A stretch of 6,598 nucleotides of DNA from QWPN01 sp044360305 (lineage in GTDB: Bacteria; Planctomycetota; Planctomycetia; Pirellulales; UBA1268). The translations under genes were made by a program, and so were the position numbers. The stretch is from positions 1-6,598 of the forward strand of contig JBIKKQ010000187.1 of assembly GCA_044360305.1 (NCBI GenBank), written 5' to 3'. Below the pieces are notes generated by a model, which did no database searches, had not been told where the DNA came from, and saw nothing but the letters and a program-made list of their open reading frames with translations. This document shows, piece after piece, positions 1 through 4,059 of this stretch. The number at the start of each line of letters is the position of its first letter. Position 1 is the stretch's first letter.

Positions 1-68
1 GTAGCTCAGTTGGTTAGAGCACCGGCTTCATAAGCCGGGTGTCGCCGGTTCAAGTCCGGCCGCCGCTA
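1..68 (+). tRNA. tRNA-Met (CAT anticodon), 5' end cut by window edge
   Basis: The D-arm (GCTC...GAGC), the anticodon arm (CCGGC / loop TTCATAA / GCCGG, anticodon CAT at 29-31), a five-base variable loop and the T-arm (GCCGG / TTCAAGT / CCGGC at 44-60) are all visible. The 3' acceptor strand is CGCCGCT at 61-67 with discriminator A at 68. The first six acceptor bases lie before the window and are predicted to read AGCGGC. CCA is not encoded. The anticodon stem lacks the run of three G-C pairs typical of initiator tRNA, so elongator tRNA-Met is favoured. A CAT tRNA modified to lysidine (Ile2) cannot be excluded. The gene borders a stretch of decayed genes, which fits use of its 3' end as an integration target, although no attachment-site duplicate was found. 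Confidence 0.95.
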
Positions 69-237
69 TTCGCAGTTGGGCACGAGACGGAACAATCCCT
101 TCGGGGACCGTCCCGGTGGGCCGACTTGCAGGCCGTCGCCATAACAAACTGGCGCGGGCGGGTCGGCAGCATCCACCGGAACATCGTCGCGGCGACGCGC
201 CGCGACTTCTGAAACTTGCTGGGCATGGCCGTGACCG

Positions 238-408
238 TCACGGCAGCACGCCCCTGATTCGATCGTGGGGGCGGCAGCCCCAATTGGCCGGCAGCAGCGG
301 CCTCGAGTTCCGCCGCCAGCCGGTGGTGTTAACCCGGCGCCGCTTCCGGCTAGACAAGTCGGTGAACGGCACAGGGACGATGACGATGTCACCCTGCCAC
401 AGGTTCAT
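238..408 (-). pseudogene. MazF/PemK-like mRNA interferase toxin remnant (N-terminal stub)
   Basis: Reading leftward from an ATG at 408, the protein begins MNLWQGDIVIVPVPFTDLSS followed by RKRR. This is the first strand and loop of the MazF/PemK family, whose members start with a GD-[IV]-[VL]-x-VPFPFTDLS-x-x-KRRP pattern and cleave mRNA. After RKRR the family should continue with a proline and strands ending in an S-N-D type motif, but the frame becomes arginine/proline-rich, unlike any MazF core, and stops at 238. No other frame down to about base 70 restores a clear family match, so the body was lost or scrambled by frameshifts and deletion. The start overlaps the end of the upstream antitoxin remnant by about 20 bases, the usual translational coupling of such pairs. 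An alternative start lies five codons upstream at 423. Identity of the N-terminal motif is fairly sure; the full-length toxin is certainly absent. Confidence 0.7.
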
Positions 409-582
409 TCCAATCCTCGCCATCCAACGGATGATCCCAGAAGCCGAGGGTCGAACCCGCTGCCACGGTGAGATCGGCCAGCTCCTGCTGATGGCCCTCG
501 ATCACGATGACAGGGGGCCTGTGCCCGGGCTGGAATGGCCCGGGCAACTCGACCCGACCATCCCGGCCAACTGCGACGTCAT
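389..582 (-). pseudogene. Toxin-antitoxin antitoxin remnant, frameshifted after the start codon
   Basis: The reading frame ending at 389 contains a region VGRDGRVELPG, a strand VIVIEG, and a tail GSTLGFWDHPLDGEDWNE. The tail resembles C-terminal acidic 'FWDNP-DDEDW' tails of small antitoxins encoded just before MazF/PemK-type toxins; such tails typically bind and mask the toxin. The frame has no ATG, GTG or TTG where it should start. An ATG at 582-580, preceded by a GGAAG sequence, is one base out of frame: inserting a single base after it would give a protein of about 64 residues beginning MDVAVGRDGR. I infer a one-base deletion that killed the antitoxin, or a sequencing error. The order antitoxin then toxin, with overlap, is the normal one. 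The exact antitoxin family is not certain. Confidence 0.6.
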
Positions 583-636
583 CCCCGTCGCTTCCGCGCG
601 GGCTTCGGGCGGGCTTTTGGACGTGCGGGAATTGGC

Positions 637-825
637 TCACCCGCCCGCGGCGTTTTTGAGGATCGCTTGGGTGATCGACGGCGGCATGTGCATCCGCGAC
701 CAGCCGCCGTCGAGCACGAGCGTCGTGCCCGTGAGATAGCTCGCCTCGTCGGAGGCGATCCAGGCCACCGCCTTCGCCACCTCGTCGGCCCGGCCCCAGC
801 GGCCGAGCATCGCCATCGACTCCGG
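637..825 (-). pseudogene. Short-chain dehydrogenase/reductase, C-terminal fragment
   Basis: About 60 residues are left, starting near MAMLGRWGRADEVAKAVAWI and continuing through SDEASYLTGTTLVLDGGWS to a stop at 637. This is the classical end of an NAD(P)-dependent short-chain dehydrogenase: the GR-x-G-x-x-x-EVA helix followed by FLASDEASY-x-TG-x-x-x-x-VDGG. The Rossmann nucleotide-binding motif (TGxxxGIG), the catalytic Ser-Tyr-Lys and roughly 190 residues are missing. Upstream, the sequence switches abruptly near base 825 into another frame encoding a mannonate dehydratase-like protein. The remnant cannot be active. In some bacteria, for example the Bacillus yjmE/yjmF pair, an SDR mannonate oxidoreductase follows uxuA, so this may have been the second gene of a hexuronate operon; that assignment is inference. 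Confidence 0.85.
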
Positions 826-828
826 TCG

Positions 829-1217
829 AGAAACCAGGCGAGGTTGTCCCACAGGCGGGCGGCCGTGATCGGTCCGCTGCGGCCGGGGGATGGATCGAGG
901 TCGGCCGCATCGAAGGCCGTCACCAGAGCGCCTCCCCGCTCGGGGGCCGTGGCCGTCGTGCGGGTCCAGTCGTCGTCGGGCATGAAGTTGTAGCAGAGGA
1001 TTTCCACGCCGAGCCGGGCCACGTCGCGGACGAGATCGACGAACCCGGCCAGTTGCCGCTCGCGCCCCTCGCGGCCGTGGGTCAGTTCGTCGTGCGGGAT
1101 GTAGCCCTCCACGATCGCGACCGCGAGGGTGTGCCCCCGGCGGGCCGGCGTCGCCACCGCCCCCACGAGCCCGCGGCGGCTTTCCACCTGGGCGGCGAGG
1201 ATGTCGAGATACCGCCG
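829..1217 (-). pseudogene. Mannonate dehydratase (UxuA-like), internal fragment
   Basis: One frame reads AIVEGYIPHDEL, then GREGRERQLAGFVDLVRDVA, LGVEILCYNFMPDDDWTRT, PERGGALVTAFD and finally ITAARLWDNLAWFL. These match consecutive blocks of the TIM-barrel mannonate dehydratase family, which dehydrates D-mannonate to 2-keto-3-deoxygluconate in glucuronate breakdown; CYNFM, WTRT and LWDNLAYFL are typical. The next expected block, with metal-binding 'LHPDDPP', is absent: the sequence breaks at about 826 and continues as an SDR tail in another frame. Upstream of about 1145 the match fades, and bases 1218-1370 show no convincing N-terminal half in any frame, so that end is also truncated or frameshifted. 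Without the metal ligands and most of the barrel it is non-functional. Confidence 0.8.
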
Positions 1218-1370
1218 GCGCCCGGGGCGTCGAGCCGCACGTGCTTCCTCACGGGGTCGATCCGCAGCGCGAATTCGGCGATGAGGCCGGCGACCTTGTC
1301 GTGATGCGGCCCGAGACCGACCACGCCTGGACCACCGTAGGCCATCCGCGCGGAAAGCGGAACGGAGACA

Positions 1371-1479
1371 CACGTTCCAGCGATAATAGGTCTGCTGGGT
1401 CACGCCAAGCTTCCGAGCACACTTCACGAAGCATCCCGATGATCTGCTCCGCCATGACCTTCGTTCCTCGTGGCATCAT
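1371..1479 (-). pseudogene. IS3-family transposase OrfA, N-terminal remnant with frameshift
   Basis: From an ATG at 1479, with an AGGGAGGG ribosome-binding sequence just before it, the frame reads MMPRGTKVMAEQIIGMLREV. In a shifted frame this is followed at once by KCARKLGVTQQTYYRW. Together these are the two halves of the helix-turn-helix (HTH_Tnp_1) of IS3-type OrfA proteins, which usually read AEQIIGKLRE, a dozen or so residues, then C-R-x-LG-[VI]-T-x-QTYYRW-[RK]-x-EYGG. The intervening residues are deleted and the frame is broken between LREV and KCARK. The usual EYGG and leucine-zipper segment after YYRW is missing, and nothing of OrfB with its DDE catalytic domain is visible, so the element is dead. 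Confidence 0.8.
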
Positions 1480-1550
1480 TGCCCTCCCTCGGTTGCGACC
1501 ACACCCGGATTCCCGCTCCGAATGTGGCTTCGTGTAAGGGCGGCAGGTCA
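1371..1550 (-). mobile_element. Insertion sequence remnant, promoter-side end (IS3-like)
   Basis: This stretch holds the OrfA remnant plus about 70 bases of its upstream leader. The leader begins on the minus strand at about 1550 with TGACCTGCCGCCC. IS3-family ends start with TG, and from memory some members have ends close to TGACCTGCC; 70 bases from end to orfA start is a normal spacing. If right, the element's first three bases TGA are the stop codon of the neighbouring antiporter gene. The opposite end and the target duplication were not found, as expected for a deleted copy. The boundary at 1550 is a suggestion and not proven. Confidence 0.4.
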
Positions 1551-2591
1551 CTCCGGCAGGTGGTAGAAGCCGATCGCCAGGATGAGATACACACCGAGCA
1601 GAAGAAACCCCTCGAACCAATTGGCCTTCCCGTCGGCGATCAGTTCGCGGGTGATGATCGTGGCGAGCACGATCGCCACCACCTCGAAGCCCGTGAAGGC
1701 GAGGTCCATCGGTTGGCCCATAAGCCGGCCCGCGAACACGAGCAGCGGTGCCACGAGGAGCACCAGCTGGATCGTCGAGCCGACGGTGGCGGCCAGCACC
1801 AGCGAGGGCTTTCCACGGCGGGCGAAGTGGTAGCCCGAGAGCACCTCCCCGAGACTGCCCGCGCCCCCGAGCAGCACGAGCCCGCTGAACGTCTTCGACA
1901 ATCCGAGCTGCCGGGCGGTCGGCTCCAGGGCATGGGAAAGCACCTCCGTCACGAGGCCGAGGCATGCCGCCGCCGCGACGAGCACCAGCAGGCTCCGCCA
2001 CACCGGGGTGGCGGCATGCTCGTCGTCGATGCCCTGGTCGTCGGGCAGGCTGGTGCCCCCCGCGCTGCCGAAGAGCGTCACCACCACGTTCATCGCGTAC
2101 ATCCCGATGAGCACGAACGACATCTCGAACGACAGGTCGCGGGTGCCGTCGGGCGTGCCGATGTTGAACATCGCCGGCACGATGAAGCAGAACGCGCAGA
2201 TCATCAGCATCGACCCGTTCACTGCGAGCCGCCGCGGGTCGAATTTCTGCTCTCCGTAGCGGAGGCCGCCGGCGATCAACGCCACCCCGAGGCTTACGAG
2301 CAGGTTGGCGAGGATCGCCCCTGTGAGCGACGCCTTGACGACCGACGCGAGGCCGTTGGCAAGGGCGACGCCGCCGATGATCAGTTCCGGGAGGTTGTTG
2401 AGCGTGGAGTTGAACAGGCCGCCGAGGGTCGGCCCCAGCCGGGCCGCGAGCCGCTCCGTGGCGTCGCCGATCAGGCCGACGAGCGGCACGATCGAGACCA
2501 GCGCCGCGAAAAACACCGCCAGGGGAGGAGCGTCACGCCACGCGAGCGCCAGGGCGACAGGCACGGCGGTGATCAGCCAGCGACTGCTCAT
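1548..2591 (-). CDS. Calcium/proton antiporter, CAX (Ca2+:cation antiporter) family
   Basis: This 347-residue integral membrane protein has about 11 hydrophobic segments in two homologous halves, the usual CAX size. It should exchange cytoplasmic Ca2+ (or another divalent cation) for H+ across the inner membrane. The first repeat (about residues 57-100) has LFNSTLNNLPELIIGGVAL then VVKASLTGAILANLL, matching c-1 with Glu69 kept. GGLRYGEQKF (109-117) is also a CAX block. An acidic loop DDQGIDDEH (about 174-182) separates the halves. The second repeat (about 231-265) has GSLGEVLSG with Glu239, then VGSTIQLVLLVAPLLVF, matching c-2. Oddly, the canonical GNAxE / GNxxEH motifs are altered: c-1 reads NNLPE, and c-2 has Ser for Asn and Val for His. 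The ATG at 2591 lacks a strong Shine-Dalgarno sequence but opens directly into the first hydrophobic segment. The stop may coincide with an insertion-sequence end. No operon partner is evident. Confidence 0.9.
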   Translation of the reverse strand: MSSRWLITAVPVALALAWRDAPPLAVFFAALVSIVPLVGLIGDATERLAARLGPTLGGLFNSTLNNLPELIIGGVALANGLASVVKASLTGAILANLLVSLGVALIAGGLRYGEQKFDPRRLAVNGSMLMICAFCFIVPAMFNIGTPDGTRDLSFEMSFVLIGMYAMNVVVTLFGSAGGTSLPDDQGIDDEHAATPVWRSLLVLVAAAACLGLVTEVLSHALEPTARQLGLSKTFSGLVLLGGAGSLGEVLSGYHFARRGKPSLVLAATVGSTIQLVLLVAPLLVFAGRLMGQPMDLAFTGFEVVAIVLATIITRELIADGKANWFEGFLLLGVYLILAIGFYHLPE

Positions 2592-2650
2592 CGGGGGCTT
2601 TCGTGCCGGCTGCGTCGGGCGATCGTGCCAAGGCCGTGCATGTGCATCAC

Positions 2651-2678
2651 ATTCTTTTCACAGGAGCGGATCTTGCAA
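2651..2678 (-). promoter_or_regulatory. Possible sigma-70-type promoter for the CAX gene
   Basis: On the minus strand, TTGCAA (2673-2678) and AAGAAT (2651-2656) are separated by 16 bases. Each matches the -35/-10 consensus at four of six positions, in a locally AT-rich patch about 60 bases before the start at 2591. Bases 2641-2651 also form TGTG-CAT-CACA, a short inverted repeat that could be an operator. The rest of the 237-base gap (2592-2828) shows nothing recognisable. The promoter is a pattern match only; planctomycete promoters are poorly defined. Confidence 0.3.
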
Positions 2679-2828
2679 GCCCGCATCGTCCCCCTTCCGC
2701 CTCGGCAGGATGGGAGAAGCCTGGCGACTCGGCGGGCACGGAACCGCGGCCCGCCGCCCGGTGGCACTGCCGGTTGCGCCGTGCGGGCCGGCGACACCGA
2801 TGCCGTCGAGGGCACGTCGCCCGGCGCG

Positions 2829-3461
2829 TCAGCCGTTCGGGTCGGCGAGCAGTTGTGCGAGCCGGGGCCGCAACTCGGCCGGCAGGCTGTCGAGCGTCGC
2901 GGCGGTCACGAGGCCGACGTCGATCATGTCGATGAGATGCACCCGGTCTTTCAGGCGAAACGCTGTGAGCTTCATGACGATGAGCCGGTCGAGATCGACG
3001 ATCCGATAGCCGTCGAGCGACTGCGTGGCGGCGAGGTCGGGGGCCGGCGCTGGATCGTCGGGCTTCACCGGCTCGCCCGCGAAGATGATGTGCACCGCCT
3101 CTCGGGCCTTCCCGGCCGGGCCGTCCACGAAGATGTTGATCCCGAATGTGAACGAATGGATGAACCCCACGCCCTCGAGGGCGGCGATCGCCCGGGGAAG
3201 ATCGGCACGGTCGATCAGCAGATCGACGTCCACCGTCGTCCGGACGGCCGCCGGATCGATCCGCGCCACCCAGGCCGCGACCGCATGGCCGCCCACGACG
3301 GCGTGCGGAATCCCGGCCGCATCGAGGGCCGCGACGGCCCGCTTGAGGCGTTCCTTCACCATGGCCACCGCCTGCTCCACGCGGTCGAGGACGTCGAAGC
3401 CGAACGTCACCACGCCCGGTCCCGGCATCCGTGCGAACGCATCTCGAGAGTCGGCAGCCAT
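2829..3461 (-). CDS. Nucleotidyltransferase-fold protein, AbiEii/MNT-like
   Basis: This is a 210-residue soluble protein if started at the ATG at 3461. An amphipathic helix FDVLDRVEQAVAMVKERL precedes the core signature of the polymerase-beta nucleotidyltransferase fold: VVGGHAVAAWVAR (Gly-Gly at about 57-58) followed about 20 residues later by TTVDVDLLID (Asp78-x-Asp80), the usual metal-binding pair. Later blocks VHIIFAGEPVKPDDP, LDRLIVMKLTAFRLKDR and HLIDMIDVGL match the C-terminal helical part, as in AbiEii toxins and related kanamycin-type nucleotidyltransferases. The protein probably transfers a nucleotide to an unknown target. No adjacent AbiEi or HEPN/MNT partner is present, so a type IV toxin role is unsupported. 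The frame is open upstream to a TTG at 3530 (and ATG at 3518), but those extra residues are Arg-rich and unlike the family; an ATG at 3428, closer to the conserved FDVLDR helix, is also possible. No start has a strong Shine-Dalgarno sequence. Confidence 0.85.
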   Translation of the reverse strand: MAADSRDAFARMPGPGVVTFGFDVLDRVEQAVAMVKERLKRAVAALDAAGIPHAVVGGHAVAAWVARIDPAAVRTTVDVDLLIDRADLPRAIAALEGVGFIHSFTFGINIFVDGPAGKAREAVHIIFAGEPVKPDDPAPAPDLAATQSLDGYRIVDLDRLIVMKLTAFRLKDRVHLIDMIDVGLVTAATLDSLPAELRPRLAQLLADPNG

Positions 3462-3507
3462 GAAGCCCAGTCTAACGCGAGCTGCCGACCGCGATCGAGG
3501 CGGTATG

Positions 3508-3519
3508 CATGTATACATG
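3508..3519. promoter_or_regulatory. 12-bp perfect palindrome CATGTATACATG in an AT-rich island
   Basis: CATGTATACATG reads the same on both strands and sits 47-58 bases upstream of the preferred nucleotidyltransferase start, inside a roughly 25-base AT-rich patch (3504-3524) that stands out from the GC-rich surroundings. Read on the minus strand the patch contains TATACAT, similar to a -10 element. A dimeric repressor site or a promoter for the minus-strand gene is plausible. If translation began at the upstream ATG (3518) the palindrome would lie inside the coding region, which argues for a downstream start. Confidence 0.4.
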
Positions 3520-3530
3520 TATGCGTGCAA

Positions 3531-4025
3531 GCCTTGCGGCGGCCCGTGCTCGCGGCCGTTGGCTGCTCACCCGCCACGGTGCTGCCCCGGCCGGTCGTGG
3601 ATGACGTGTTCGCGGACCGCTACGCCCGGACCGACCGCGGCATCCGCCATGTCACGGTCGGAGGGGCCGTGACCGCGGCCCCGAGGCCATCCGCGATCCC
3701 GGTGCCCGCCGCCCTGAGGCTGAGCGTGTAGCTGCCGGTTGGTGCCGACGACGTTCGAGCCGCTCGCAGGCGGCAAACACCCATCCTTGCGGGCACGCAT
3801 GGCAGAGGCCTCCCCCGGGCCCGCCCGTCGGGCCACCAGGCGTTCGAGTCATGCTCGCCCCTGCACCGGATTTCTACTGGGGCTGGCAAGCATTCCAGGC
3901 CAGTTCGCGCCCGGCTCGCAGCACTCCCGACCGGCGGCACCCCGGCTGGATCTCGGGTTTCCGTCGATGGATCAGGGAGCAACGCAACCCCCCTCGCCCA
4001 CGGCCGTTTAAGTTATCGGTGGGTT
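3531..4025. other. Divergent intergenic region with no recognisable gene
   Basis: About 500 bases separate the minus-strand nucleotidyltransferase gene from the plus-strand DUF1549/DUF1553 gene. Open frames cross it on both strands, but their translations are Arg/Pro/Gly-rich and shift frame without conserved blocks. The only hint is on the minus strand at about 3623-3739, where a short run reads GSYTLSLRAAGTGIADGLG and then TVTWRM. It faintly recalls the 'YTLxLxAAGTGITDxxGN' strands of beta-sandwich domains in large planctomycete surface proteins, and may be a gene scrap. An AT-rich piece GTTTAAGTTAT (4008-4018) near the right edge could belong to the promoter of the downstream operon. Confidence 0.4.
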
Positions 4026-4039
4026 AGCCCGCGAGGGCT
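4026..4039 (+). promoter_or_regulatory. 5'-leader hairpin AGCCC-GCGA-GGGCT
   Basis: Five perfect pairs (4026-4030 with 4035-4039) close a GCGA loop, which is a GNRA tetraloop, just 20 bases before the preferred start codon at 4060. It ends five bases before the ribosome-binding sequence. There is no following T-run, so it is not an intrinsic terminator. It could affect mRNA stability or translation of the DUF1549/DUF1553 gene, or be chance in GC-rich DNA. Confidence 0.35.
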
Positions 4040-4043
4040 GACC

Positions 4044-4050
4044 GGTGAGG
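4044..4050 (+). promoter_or_regulatory. Ribosome-binding site that fixes the DUF1549/DUF1553 start
   Basis: GGTGAGG lies nine bases before the ATG at 4060. The frame is also open from a GTG at 4045, but that GTG is inside this ribosome-binding sequence, and the five extra residues (MRTAP) would precede the signal peptide. The ATG at 4060 is therefore the better start. Confidence 0.65.
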
Positions 4051-4059
4051 ACTGCGCCG

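Noticed and set aside
100..118. Hairpin after the tRNA that could be a terminator
   Set aside because: Only about four base pairs (GGGA/TCCC) and no T-run follow; too weak to support.
579..1427. A single 282-residue minus-strand protein combining transposase, mannonate dehydratase and C-terminal segments
   Set aside because: The open frame merely strings together an OrfA remnant, a uxuA-like piece and an out-of-frame read of the SDR tail and antitoxin start; it is not a genuine fusion protein.
2588..2815. 75-codon minus-strand open frame between CAX and the nucleotidyltransferase gene
   Set aside because: No conserved motif or ribosome-binding site, and it overlaps the CAX start; composition matches random GC-rich DNA.
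2829..3461. Complete type IV (AbiE) toxin-antitoxin system
   Set aside because: Only an AbiEii-like nucleotidyltransferase is present; no AbiEi-type winged-helix antitoxin is encoded next to it within the window.
1470..3731. Long plus-strand open frame (753 codons) across CAX and nucleotidyltransferase genes
   Set aside because: It runs antisense through two recognisable genes and an intergenic gap, is rich in Arg, His and Glu in a pattern mirroring the other strand, and has no domain. Shadow frame.
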